This document shows, in pieces, positions 34,646-46,387 of a DNA stretch of 64,000 nucleotides (position 1 is its first letter; each line of letters begins with the position of its first letter). The DNA comes from Silene latifolia. Lineage: Eukaryota > Streptophyta > Magnoliopsida > Caryophyllales > Caryophyllaceae. The stretch is taken from positions 308,611,738 through 308,675,737 of the forward strand of contig NC_133537.1 of the NCBI RefSeq assembly GCF_048544455.1, in the 5' to 3' direction. The notes beneath the pieces were generated by a model. The model was not told the origin of the DNA and searched no databases. It worked only from the letters and a program-made list of their open reading frames with translations. The position numbers and the translations under genes were made by a program.

Positions 34646-36132
34646 TGATACGTGCCTAATATATAGTCTTTTTAGCCTATTTCAGCACGTATTTCTATGC
34701 ATATTTATACTATTTTTATGGTATTTTTCCTCGAATTGGCTACTTTGGTTCGTTTTGTCCTTTTTGTAGAAATGAACGCGAAAGTAGTGGAATCGTACCC
34801 TTTTTCGTCCTTTTTGCATGCATTTAGAGGAGACGGGATTGTTCCAGAGTGAGATACTGCATTTGGCAGCGTCGTGGAACGCATTACGAGGCATCTAGGC
34901 GCGGACTTGAGCTGAAATGAAGTTAGAGTACTCGATCGAGCTGTTTTACCACTCGATCGAGTGGTTTCTACGTCCCAGAAGTGGTCGATCGAGCACTTTG
35001 TACTCGACCCTTAAGTTGCAGAAAGACCATCTACTCGATAGAGTGACTTTCTGGTCGATCGAGTAGTTTTTGCTGAAAAGTTGGTCGATCGAGTGGTTTT
35101 AATCCACTCGATCGAGTGGTTTTGATGGTTTTGGGCTTTAATCAGCCCGCGTGAGTGTTTATTTCGCTAAACTTATTTATTTTGCTATTTAAGCACGCTT
35201 TACTAGGTTAATTAGGGGGATCTTTTTCATCTTATAAACTTTGCTACTGAGAACTTTGTTACGTTACTTTTCATCATTCACTGTAACCTTGTTTTGGGAT
35301 TATTATTGCTCGGATTCGATTGTTCTTTACGCCGGATTCGCATTGATTGTAATTCCTTCTCTTCCTTTAATAATAATTAACCTTTTGTTGCTTTAGTTCT
35401 TTGTTTGTCTCGTTATTTCTTTTGCCCTAATTTCAATTTTATGCTTTTTATTGTTTATTTCATAATGTTTACTGCTGGGAATTTAATTGCTGTTAGTTTA
35501 ATTAGCGACATGAGTAGCTAAACCCCTTTCATGTTGGGATTAGGGGATCTGCGGTAGAAATGTGACGATGTAGTAAATGAATTAGATGATTTAATTGTGA
35601 GACCCTGTCACCATAGCAATTTAATTGTATTTATTCGACTTAGTTGAGTGCACGCTTCTATGTCACCCTTTAATCTGGCTAAAATCAATCCTGGATCAAA
35701 AGATTGGACTAAATAGGCCTGCTATGAACAGTAGACTACCCTAATGAGGATGAAAGTTAAGTTAGTGGTATTTTAGGATAGAAAGTGGACCGAAAGGACC
35801 TTTCAACATCCGTCTCACATTAGTTCGTCTGAATCATTTACAACTGAGTTACTGGACTACCGTAGTGAACCGAAATCCCAACATGTCCCTCTCTTCTTGA
35901 TAGTTTAAACCGATTTTCCTGCTCTTATTGCTCTTACTTTTATTTCTCTTTCCTCTAAATCTCATAGTTTAGAAATCAATTCAACAAACCCCCTCATTTG
36001 TTACTTTAGGACTAGAATTAGACAGCTGATAATTACATTACCTCCCTGTGGATTCGATTCTCGACTGCCTCTGCTACATTTTAGTTGAGACCGTTAGGTT
36101 TTATCTTTGATAGGGTTGCGATAGCCGTGTCA
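34646..36132 (+). repeat. 3' LTR of element B
   Basis: It is nearly identical to the 5' LTR, with TG and CA ends, and is followed by the AATGT duplication at 36133-36137. It carries the same eight-site TCGATCGA array, with one site mutated to TCGATAGA. Confidence 0.95.
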
Positions 36133-38294
36133 AATGTTCCGGATATTTCTATTCCATATTTTATAAATATTTCACAATCTTTTATTCTTTAGTAAAAATT
36201 TCCCGTAATATTCATACAAAATATTAAGGAAAACCAAATTATTCCGTCATTCCATAACTTAAACACGGAAATCTTTCTTCCGCAGGAGGAAACCACCTGG
36301 GAACAGAGAGGCGGCGGCAGTCTGCGCCTCTTCCAAGAGACGCATGATCGCTGCGCCTCTTCCCAGGTTCTTTTCTGCGTATTTTTCGTATCTTTTTCAT
36401 ATCTTTTCGAGATTCACTTCCAAAGTCTCTCCGAAAACCCTATTCCTTCACGTGATTAGTATAAATAAGAGCCTTCACTCCTCATATTTCTCACGCGAGT
36501 GTCCGCCCTTCTCTTCTCCCTTTGCATTCTAGACCACGTTCTTACTTTTTGGCGTCTACGTGCTTGAACATTCGACCACGTAAGCTCGGATCCTTCTGAG
36601 TACCAGCCTCGTTTGCATGACCGACCAATTTGACCAACTCCACAATAATCAACTTAATTAATCTTAATCGTTTTCCTCTTACGAGGGCACTTTCGTTACA
36701 TTCGAGTCGAGCATCACTAATCGTTAACTTAGTTCATCTCGTTTCGTCAAACATGTAAGTCTGAGGGTGTATAAATCTCTCTTTTATTTATTGTTATTTA
36801 CTTTTTGTATCATCAATGTAAGGTTTATGTCGAAAACATCTCTAAAAAACGATTTATAAAACCTCGTTTAAAACCCTTTTTACGGATTACCAGAAGATAA
36901 CCGTCGAGAAAGGACGCAAAGAATCTCTTTGCGCCTCTTGAAGGAGCGCGAAGATGTCCGTTGCGCCTCTTCGTGAGGCTGCCGCAGTTCCTGCTTCCTT
37001 TCTTCTTCCTTCGTCCTCTATAATTCGTCATCTTTATTTGTTTCGTTTGTTTTTGCTAATTCTTTGACATACATACCATAATAATTTCACATGTATATTA
37101 TTTATCATTCATTAGCATGCAATTTAATCATTAAATCCGACTTGAATCCCTTATAATCCAATATTTGCGGGTTTTCGTCATTAAATTCAATCCGGGTTGT
37201 AGAAATTCAATTCGTTCATATTGAGTTTCTGGAATTCGACTTTTGATATATTTTCATCTGTCTATCGTCATGTTCATCGCATATTCGTCATTAGTTTGTC
37301 ATTAATTAATTATGTCTAACCTAATTAGTTCACCTATGTCATTAATCAATCGTTCATTCATGTAAATAATTCATCTTAATTCCGTTTCATCCGTGTTTTA
37401 TTGCTTTTATGACCCTTATTCATGTGTAATTAATCCATTAAATCACTTCTATCTGAGTAAATATATTAATCAATCCTTAAATTCACTAACGAATATTAAC
37501 GATTTGCGATTCGGCTTCAGGCCCGAACTCACCCTTGAAACAGAACAAAGAATCGCGCGCCTCTTCCAAAGGAGAGCGATCTCTTTGCGCTGTTCCAGGT
37601 TGATTTCTATCTCTGAACTCCCGTGTTGCCTTGACCTAGTTTAATTAGCTTACGTATAATTAACTATTATCCGTATTATCGCCTACTGTTTTATTCGTTA
37701 ATTCCTTTATTCTTTCTTTTTCCCAAATTATTCATTTTAAAGGTATTTTCGACATAAATCGCTAAACCCATTGTAATTATTGTAATTTTCATTATTGTAA
37801 TTTTCTTTATTGTATTTATCATTGTGTTTTGTATGCCTTCACATGTAATTGAACATAAATTTCTACTTTGACTAAATTGTTTGCTAATTAATTGTTCACC
37901 GACTTAGTCTAATCTTCACATGCTAGGATTAAAACTTGGATGTTGCATTGCATGCATACAATCGACGATATATCAAGTATAGACGATTTCCCTAATCATT
38001 AGTAGAGGCCGCTATCGAGGTGGGCGGGATTAGGTGTTCGATCAAAAGAGCTTCCTAATACGTACCCTCACCCCTTACTCCAGATCTCTGTGAACATCCG
38101 TGTTCATTGGCATCCACGAGAGTCATTCTAGACATAGAATGCTAAGGGTAACGAGTTCTTAGTGTTCATGTCACTAATTTGTGTCTTGACATGACACGAG
38201 GTATTCGAACGGTTCCAATTTCCCATAAAAATTGGTGGCGACTCCACAAATGTAAACGCTTGTTCCCAAGCGCCCCCGTGGCCCATTGTCCACA
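36133..38294 (+). repeat. 5' LTR of element C, second part
   Basis: It resumes the LTR after element B and matches 54880-56957, ending GTCCACA. It has about 80 bases near 36655-36740 that the 3' copy lacks. A TATAAATA box is present near 36461; the 3' copy has TTTAAATA there. The tandem 30-bp GCGCCTCTTC motif occurs near 36305-36360, 36920-36975 and 37545-37590 in degraded form. Confidence 0.9.
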
Positions 38295-38315
38295 GTTTGG
38301 GGACTCTGTTGGGGA
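38295..38315 (+). other. Primer-binding site of element C
   Basis: GTTTGGGGACTCTGTTGGGG follows the LTR end. It resembles the TGGCGACTCTGCTGGGG-type primer sites common in plant Ty3 elements, with changes. Confidence 0.6.
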
Positions 38316-39092
38316 TAATACACTTACGTGTAGCCAAAAGGGTGAAACTTGAACAAGGTTAGGGAATATTTTGTGCAAGACAATTGTCGGTTTTCATAAC
38401 TCGGTCTTTCTAGATCGTTTCATTCGGCCTTCCTAGGCCCAACCCAACCCATTTGACCAATCGTCCCGTCTAAACGGTCCTAATTCTTAATTGGGCCTAA
38501 GGATGGATAGCGATTGACGTCATCCATACCATGATGCTTAATCTTGTTTGTATCAAGGACCTTCACTACTTGAGGAAATGGACTAGGAATCGGCCTTACT
38601 CTTGTTCGGTACGAGCCTCTCCACAGACTTCGGGCTTGATTGTTCGGTATGGCAACCCACCCTTTAAACCAAAACCCTTTTAAATGCACTCAGCATCCCG
38701 TTATAATGCTTGTATAAATGTTTGTACCTTACATGATCACCATTTCTAAACGAAACCATGACAATTTTTGTAAAAAAAATCAAAACCCCTTTTTAAATTA
38801 AAATTTCGAAAAAGGCCATTGATTAGCGCAAAACCGAGTCGATACTCTGTCCGTTTGTCGAGTCAAAATTCGGGCCCAAGCCCATTTGAAAACCTCACTT
38901 CAAGTCCACTCCTACAACTACACTATAGTTGACTAGGATACACATTTTCAAACCTTTGTCTTTTCTTCAAAGCTCACTAACACAAGTGGCACACACCCAC
39001 TTCACAAGTCAAAACATTTCTTCTTTTTGTAAGTGTGTTAGGATGGTCGATCGTGTTTTGATTCGTCGTCGATCTCTTATCCAGTTTTTAAG
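38316..39092 (+). other. Element C leader
   Basis: Non-coding leader between the primer site and gag. No ORF or structured repeat was recognised. Confidence 0.6.
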
Positions 39093-40343
39093 ATGCCTGA
39101 AACAAGTGACGTGAACTTCAATCAACTTCAAGATGGTAATGATCGAATCCTAGCCGCCCTAGCTCAAATCCAAGTTACCCAAGACCAAGTGTATGATCGC
39201 CTTGACATCATCGAGGGCCGGATCTACGCCGTAGAAACGAGGATTCCTCCTCGATAAAGTGAAGTCGTTGATGACTTCGTGAATGACTTCAGGGAAGAAA
39301 GCTCTCCCATGGGTGTGACTGCAGCTGAAAAACGACTCCAATACTTAGAGGGGCAATTGATGTACCTTAAAGGGGATGACATTTATAGGGAGAATAATCG
39401 CAAGTATGAGGCCGTCAATTCCAAATTGCCAACCAACTTCAATATGACGGATATCCCCAAATTCAAGAGGCACGAAAACCCTTTGAACCACATCCGTGCC
39501 TTCAAGGATTACATGTCTATCAAAGGCATCAAACCCGAGATGTTCTTAAGGATCTTTCCTTCATCTCTTGACACCATCCCAAAGCAATGGTTCTACTCTT
39601 TAGAACACAAGAAGATCGCCACTTGGGAAGATGCCGCAATCGAGTTTTCTAAGCAATATGCGGATAATGCCGAGATCTAAGTTAACATGCGCACTTTAGA
39701 GGTTCTTACCCAAAATGACAAAGAAGGATTCACCGACTTCCTAAGTAGGTGGAGGAAGACTAGTACCCAACTAGTTGAACGCCCGAATGAGGCTACCCTT
39801 GTGGAGAAATTCGTGGACAACCTCAAACCCATCTATGCCAATCATTTGAGGTACCAAAACATCAAAAATTTCAAGGATTTAACCGTACTAGGGACGAGAA
39901 TTGAAGATGACATCCTTAAAGGAATCTTGTCCAAAATGGTAGGTCGAGGATATCAAGGCTCAACAAGTTGTTCATACGGCTCCACTAGCAAGACCGATGA
40001 AGTTAACCTTCTCGAGCCATCCAAGAAGAGTACCCCACCAAGGAAATTCACAAATCTTGGAGACACTTACTCCAACGCTCTAAAGAGGTTAATGAAGCAA
40101 GGTAAACTCCAACCCATAGGACCTACTCCCGAACCCGAAAAGAAATCCAAATTCTGGGACGAAAACTCGTACTGTGAATACCATATGGGTAAGGGGCATG
40201 ACACAGAAAAATGCTACAAATTGAAAAATGTGCTTCAAGACATGATAGAGGATGGTCAACTACCAATACCGCCGGGAGGCAAACCCAACAACACTCAGAA
40301 CCCTCTTGGGATTCTAGTGATCACAAGTGAAGAATCTACCTAA
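39093..40343 (+). pseudogene. gag: Element C gag
   Basis: The frame opens with MPETSDVNF at 39093 and has an N-terminal coiled-coil-like helix. It is stopped by TAA at 39255 and TAA at 39678 but stays in one frame to 40343. The retrotransposon gag domain (FKDYMSIKGI, LDTIPKQWFYSL, TDFLSRWRKTSTQLVERP) is clear. A knuckle of C-x2-H-x4-H-x4-C form lies near 40173-40214, the same variant as in element A. Confidence 0.9.
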
Positions 40344-40345
40344 GA

Positions 40346-42028
40346 TTGTTCACAATTTCTCCAATTGAAGATGAGATCTACGCGATCGAGAATGAAGGGT
40401 TCTACTCTACCATTTCCCCTAACATTGCCGACTTCATCACATGGGCAAGGAGTGTGGATAGGCAAGTTTGGGAATTGGAAAACATGGTGACAACTCTACA
40501 TAACCCCAATACGACACCCAAAGAACATGCGCCATTAATCTTTTCTCAAAATGCCACTATGCAAGAAATAGTCGCCATGGTTGATAAACTAGTCGACCAA
40601 ATCACACGACTAGAAGACGAAATCATGAGAATGAGGGAACTAGCTACAATCAATGGAGTATGGGCCGATGATGATGAAGACGAGTATCTCATTGAACACT
40701 CCCTAGTCAAGGAAATAGTCCAAAATGGTGAAGACCAAGATGTGGACCACCTAACTCGTTCGGGGCGTCCATATCAAAGTACTACTCAAAATGGTCCAAC
40801 CAACGTTGTCACACCAAATGATAACGAAGATGACTCCACTGATCATTTGTTCAAGCAATTACAGAAGGCCAAGGCTGATCTTTCAGTCTGGCAACTAGTA
40901 GCAAGCTCATTCCCACATCGCCAAGCTTTACTACAAGCTTTGGCCAAACTAAATATAGCACCTAACTCCACACCCGAAGATGTAGTCAACTTGGTCTTCC
41001 AAGAATCACCGAAGCTAAGTAATCCTATTACTTTTTCAGACGAAGATTTGCCACCCTTTGGCACTAGTCACAACTTGGCTCTTTACATCACCGTCATTTG
41101 TCTAAAGAAGAATGTGTCAATGACCTTGGTAGATGATGGCTCCGCGGTCAACGTCATACCCCTCAAAACGGGATACAAATTATGCATGAAAGAGTCGGAT
41201 TGGACCCCTACCAATCAAGGTGTTCGCGCATATGATAGTACACGACGAAAGGTAGTAGGACTCGTAAACCTAACCATAGCCACAGGGCCAATTGAGCGAA
41301 AGGTTAACTTCCAAATAGTGGACATTGAAGCTTCCTTCAACATACTTCTAGGAAGACCTTGGATTCACGCTTCCAAAGCGGTAACATCCACCCTTCATCA
41401 AAAGATCAAGATCCCACTAAATGGCAAAGTGGTGACGATCACTTCGTCACCCATCAAGGCAATAATCGAAAAGAAGTCAAACAATCAAGTCCTTGCGGAT
41501 CCAGTATATGAGCATGGGGGCTTCCAAAGCATAAGTGTCATAGAAAGCGAATTGGCACCCCTATACTACGATCCCTATTCCAACTTGGTGGTCAACCACA
41601 TACTCAAATCCCAGGGATACTTCCATGGAATGCCTTTGAACCCTATCCGAAGAAACACCTTCGCACCCTACAAGGAAGGCAACTCAAAAAGAATACCACT
41701 TGGACTAGGGTACAAACCCACCAAAGAAGAAGTTCTCGAGATGCTTGCTCAAGTTCAAACCCGTAAGTACGTAGGAGTCCAAATGCGACCCTATCTCCCT
41801 ACCCTAAATGAATACTTCGTTAAGGAAGGAAGTCGAGAACTCTTTCACGGATTTCCCGAACCTTGTCACTCTCTCGAAAGGAAGCTAGCCGGAATCGAGA
41901 TCTTTCACGATTGCTACTTCATTCCTCCAGAAACGGTTTCTACCGTCAAAGCTCGTCAAGTACCTTGCTTAGATGAACAGGCTGTTAGTCTATTGTTTGG
42001 AGAAGATCGATTTGTTAGAGCCGCGTAG
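40346..42028 (+). CDS. pro: Element C protease-containing ORF (560 codons)
   Basis: This open frame is shifted relative to gag. Its N-terminal half is a coiled-coil connector. The retropepsin region reads MTLVDDGSAVNVIP near 41125, with NILLGRPWIH downstream near 41340. A glycine-rich LGLGYKPTKEEV segment, usual in Tat polyproteins before RT, lies near 41700. It ends at TAG 42026. Whether the gag-to-pro shift was programmed or is damage cannot be told from one copy. Confidence 0.85.
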   Translation: MFTISPIEDEIYAIENEGFYSTISPNIADFITWARSVDRQVWELENMVTTLHNPNTTPKEHAPLIFSQNATMQEIVAMVDKLVDQITRLEDEIMRMRELATINGVWADDDEDEYLIEHSLVKEIVQNGEDQDVDHLTRSGRPYQSTTQNGPTNVVTPNDNEDDSTDHLFKQLQKAKADLSVWQLVASSFPHRQALLQALAKLNIAPNSTPEDVVNLVFQESPKLSNPITFSDEDLPPFGTSHNLALYITVICLKKNVSMTLVDDGSAVNVIPLKTGYKLCMKESDWTPTNQGVRAYDSTRRKVVGLVNLTIATGPIERKVNFQIVDIEASFNILLGRPWIHASKAVTSTLHQKIKIPLNGKVVTITSSPIKAIIEKKSNNQVLADPVYEHGGFQSISVIESELAPLYYDPYSNLVVNHILKSQGYFHGMPLNPIRRNTFAPYKEGNSKRIPLGLGYKPTKEEVLEMLAQVQTRKYVGVQMRPYLPTLNEYFVKEGSRELFHGFPEPCHSLERKLAGIEIFHDCYFIPPETVSTVKARQVPCLDEQAVSLLFGEDRFVRAA

Positions 42029-42043
42029 GATGAGATCATTACC

Positions 42044-42832
42044 ATGATACTTCAAGACGATCACTTCAACCCTACCGCGTTAATCACAGAAACAAACGCG
42101 AATCAGCAGAAAGGATGGAGAAAATCAATCAAGTGGACCAACAATCAAGGAAGACTCTTCAAGCTCACCACTGGAGAAGGAGAGATGTTCAAAGGAGAAC
42201 CAGCAGACGATGAATTCGAGTCAGAGTCAGAGTCGGAGTCAGAGTCGGAGTCTAGAGAAGTCGCTAAGGAGTCTCCTTATGTCGTCATCCCCATTCCCTT
42301 TGTTTCTCCTAGCTTAGCCTCAAATAGTAACAGTAGTTCGGGAAATGTCCCAACAACTGTCCCTTTACCGCCATTGACCACAGATCAGATGGCTTCTTTG
42401 TTTCAACTTTTCTCAAACTTTAATATGAATAAATAAGGTTCTGCTTACTCTTTGTGTTATCTTGAGTGCAATTCTGTTTACGATGATACTGAGGATGACC
42501 AAGACCCTGACTCAATCGAGATACCTCCCTACGTAGCCAAAGAAATACTACAGGAAGGGGAAGGAGGACCAGTAATAGAGAATACCGAACCCATCAATGT
42601 AGGAACCAAACTAGAACCCCAAGAACTTAGGATAGGGACTACATTGAGCTCTACCGAAAGGGCCGATTTCATAGACCTCCTACACGAGTACAAAGACGTC
42701 TTCGCTTGGTCCTACAAAGACATGCCAGGGATCGACAGAGATATCACCGAACATAGAATCCCAATTAAGCTGGTTTCAAGCTCAGTGAAACAGAAGCTTA
42801 CGAATGAGAACAGAATGGGCTCTCAAGATTAA
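42044..42832 (+). pseudogene. Element C connector to RT
   Basis: It continues the protease frame after TAG 42026 through a Glu-Ser hexanucleotide repeat (about 42217-42254) and a Ser-rich stretch. After a stop at 42434 it enters the DVFAWSYKDMPGID segment that precedes RT in Tat elements. A frameshift near 42800 moves reading into the RT frame. Confidence 0.8.
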
Positions 42833-44357
42833 GGAAGAGGTCGATAAGCAATTCAAAGCCAGGTTCATCAAAGTTTCCGAGTACTCTGACTGGGTACCTA
42901 ACATAGTACCTGTACCCAAAAAGGATGGGAGAATCCGTGTTTGTGTTGATTTTAGGGATTTAAACAAGGCAAGTCCTAAAGATGACTTCCCTCTACCACA
43001 TATCGACATATTGGTGGACAATACCGCAGACCACGCGTTACTATCCTTCATGGATGGGTATGCGGGTTATAACCAAATTAAGATGGCCAAAGAAGACATG
43101 CATAAGACCGCCTTTGTCACTCAATGGGGAACCTATTGCTATACGGTCATGCCGTTTGGGTTAATCAACGCCGGAGCTACATATCAACGCACCGCAACTA
43201 CACTCTTACACGACATGATGCATAAAGAAATTGAGGTATACGTAGATGGCATGATTGTCAAGTCCAAGGATAGAGAAGGGCACATTGCGAACCTTCGCAA
43301 ATTCTTCTCAAGGCTACGAAAATACAACATGAGGCTCAATCCTCAGAAGTGCGCATTCGGAGTAACATCTAGCAAACTCCTGGGATACGTCGTCAGCCAA
43401 CGAGGTATAGAAATAGACCCTTCCAAAATCAAGGCTCTGATCGAAATGCCACAACCTCAAACAGAAAAAAAAGTTAGAGGATTCCTGGGAAAAGTGCAGT
43501 ATATAAGTCGATTCATATCGAAACTTACCATGATTTGTGAACCTATCTTCAAGAAGCTCAAGAAAACGGATCACACCATGTGGGATGATGACTGTCAGAA
43601 GGCATTTGATCGAATCAAGGATATTTTAGCTAAACCACCAGTGCCCATACCACCTCAACGAGATCAACCTCTTGGTCTATATCTCACAGTAACCGAAACA
43701 GCCATGGGTGCCATGCTAGCTCAAACCGTAGGAAAAGAAGAAAGAGCTATCTACTACCTTAGTAAGAAGTTCTTGGAGTACGAGTGCAAATACTCACAAC
43801 TCGAAAAGACATGCCTCGCTCTTGTGTGGACAACAAAGAAGCTACGACATTACATGCTTAGCTACTCCGTCAAAATATACTCCAAAATGGATCAAGTCAA
43901 ATACCTCTTCGAAAAACCCGTCCTCAACGGACGCCTGGCAAGATGGACTTTGATGCTCTCAGAGTTCGATCTCAAGTACGTGCCTCTGAAAGTTATAAAA
44001 GGGCGCGCCGTTGCCGAATTCTTCGCAGAAAATCCCATCAATGATGCACAAACAATAGATACTTGGTCATTTCCAGACGAGGATATACTCCAAACCGATG
44101 TAGAGTCCTGGGACCTTTATTTTGATGGAGCATCAAACTTAAGAGGATTTGGAATAGGAGTGTTGCTCATTTCTCCTGAAGGTGAGCATACACCAATTTC
44201 TGTCAAGCTCGACTTCGAGGTGACAAACAATGCTGCAGAATACGAAGCTTATCTCATTGGACTACAAGCGGCAGTGAGCTTAGGCATTAAAAACCTCCGA
44301 GTACATGGGGATTCATCCCTGATCATCAATCAAGTTACGGGATCTTGGAAAATCTGA
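42804..44357 (+). pseudogene. Element C reverse transcriptase, RNase H and start of second RNase H
   Basis: An open frame of 517 codons. The RT shows RVCVDFRDLNKASPKDDFPLP-type motifs and MPFGLINA. The catalytic box at 43239-43250 reads YVDG instead of YVDD, so one metal-binding aspartate is lost. The first RNase H follows (GLYLTVTETAMGAML, AIYYLSKKF). The second RNase H begins near 44105 (LYFDGASN, NNAAEYEAYL, HGDSSLIINQ) and is stopped by TGA at 44355. Confidence 0.92.
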
Positions 44358-45841
44358 AGCGAAAGCTTAGCACCCTATCAAGCCAGAATAGACTAAGTAG
44401 CCCAATTCTTTGATCACGTGACCTATCTACACCTACCTCGAGAAGAAAATCAATTTGCGGATGCTCTTGCAAAACTCGCATCTTTGATTAATATGCCTGA
44501 TGACATGGTGGAAATGCCTTTATGCATCGAACGACGGTCAGAGCCAGCTTATGTTCACCAAATCACCGATGAAGAGGAAATCACACAGGAACCCTGGTTC
44601 CAAGCAATCCTAGATTTCAAGCTCAACGGTACCTACCCACCCGATATGGACAAAAGGGGACAACGTGCTATACACCTACTAGCTTCCCAATACGTTCTCA
44701 TGCAAGGAGAGTTATACAAAAGAACACCTCTTGGTGTAATCCTACGTTGCCTTGATCATTCACAGGCACAGAAAGTGATGGAAGAAGTTCACGATGGAGA
44801 ATGCGGTCCTCACATGAGTGGGCCCATGATGGCAAAGAAAATCACACGTTTGGGGTATTATTGGACCACAATGGAATCCGATTGCATCAAATATGTAAGG
44901 CATTGTCACAATTGCCAAATCTTCGGGAATGTACAGCATGTCCCTCCTTTATTGCTCTATACGATGACATCTCCTTGGCCATTTTCTGCCTGCGGAATTG
45001 ATATAATCGGGAAGATAACCCCAGCCGGAACAGGAGGTCATTGTTTCATCCTAGTAGCAATCGACTATTTCACAAAATGGGTAGAAGCGGCTTCCTACAC
45101 TAGTCTCACGGCTAAAAACGTGGCAAAGTTCATACAAAAAAACATCATCTATCGATACGGTTGCCCACATGAGATCATTAGTGATAATGGATCACATTTC
45201 CAAGCCGAGACTGAGCAATTGCTAGCCAAGTACAAAATTAGGCATCACCACTCGTCGCCATATAGACCACAGACTAATGGCGCGGTAGAGGCAGCAAACA
45301 AGAACGTTGTCACAATTCTCAAGAAAATGATCGACAACTATCGAGATTGGCCAAGCAAGATACCCTTTGCTTTATGGGATATCGCACATCTGTTAGGACG
45401 CCCACTGGGGCCACACCTTTCTATTTGACCTATGGCATAGAAGTTGTACAACCAGTCGAGTTAGAAATACCATCATTGCGTATCTTACTCGAAAGTCAAA
45501 TCCCGGAAGCCGATTGGAAGAGGGATAGGTATGAAGAACTCATCCTCCTGGATGAACGTAGGCTACGCGCCTTGCACAATGTCCAAACATATCAAGCATG
45601 TATCAAACGAGCTTTCAACAAGAGGGTTAAGCCAAGGAACATCAAGGAAGGACACTTAGTACTCAAATCGGTTAGAGCTCTTTTACCTGTCGATCCACGG
45701 GGAAAATTCAAACCCAATTAGGCCGGGCCGTTTCTAGTCAAGTCCATACTTCCAGGGGGTACGGTTAGAATCACAGACCTAGATGGGAATGAATTTTCCA
45801 ACCCAACAAACCTCGACCAACTAAAGCGGTATTATGCCTAG
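44358..45841 (+). pseudogene. Element C end of second RNase H and integrase
   Basis: The RNase H tail (FADALAKLASL) resumes at 44418. The integrase zinc region (GECGPHMSG ... CHNCQIFG) and DDE core follow, with SDNGSHF near 45181 and the glutamate in NGAVEAANK near 45280. A frameshift lies near 45400. The C-terminal domain continues to TAG at 45839, with one stop at 45719. Overall structure is normal for the Tat lineage. Confidence 0.9.
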
Positions 45842-46387
45842 AATAGGAACAAAAACGCGCCTCGTGTAACCTCACGTGTCGCTCTTGTGGCACTAAATAA
45901 ACGGCCCCTGGCCAAGCTGAAATAAGCTAATGTCACTCTAGTCTTGCATTTTGACAAATTTGTCATCCTCATATCATCAAATAAACTAAATTTGCACTTT
46001 CAGAGTAAGCAAAAAGCTCATGCTTATTTTCTAAAGTTCATTACAAGCTCTTGCTTAGAACAATTATTCTTTTACATTTACTCGAACTACACGCAAGGGT
46101 TTGATTTCTTTTTTTAATGAATACGTAGGCAATCCTTCACGGGATACAACCCATTATTTTCAAAATGTAAACAGAAGGACATTTGCATTGCATTTGGAAT
46201 TCGACAAGAATAATGAATAGAAAAATCACAACGGTTTCATAACCAATTAACCTTTTTTATTTCATTCCTTTTTTAATAATAATACGTCACATAATAAAAT
46301 CATAAAAAAAAAAATAAGGCTAGGATTCTAAAAACCCCACCTTTTTATTACAATAATAATAATGATAAATAATAATAAAGACTCGGG
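45842..46387. other. Spacer between element C pol and the first antisense gene
   Basis: Non-coding. On the minus strand an AATAAA signal (46344-46349 on the plus strand as TTTATT) lies about 40 bases past the stop codon of the antisense gene and could be its polyadenylation signal. Confidence 0.6.

Larger units (their letters stand above)
24906..36132 (+). mobile_element. Element B: non-autonomous Athila-like LTR retrotransposon
   Basis: LTRs at 24906-26391 and 34646-36132 share TGATACGTGCC starts and GTGTCA ends, and the element is flanked by perfect AATGT duplications. By eye about twenty substitutions separate the LTRs over some 1.49 kb, so it is a young insertion. A TGGCGCCGTTGCCG primer site follows the 5' LTR. 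The inside has a gag-protease region of Athila type and a long second ORF of the ATHILA family, but no reverse transcriptase, RNase H or integrase. It would depend on enzymes from another element. Confidence 0.93.
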
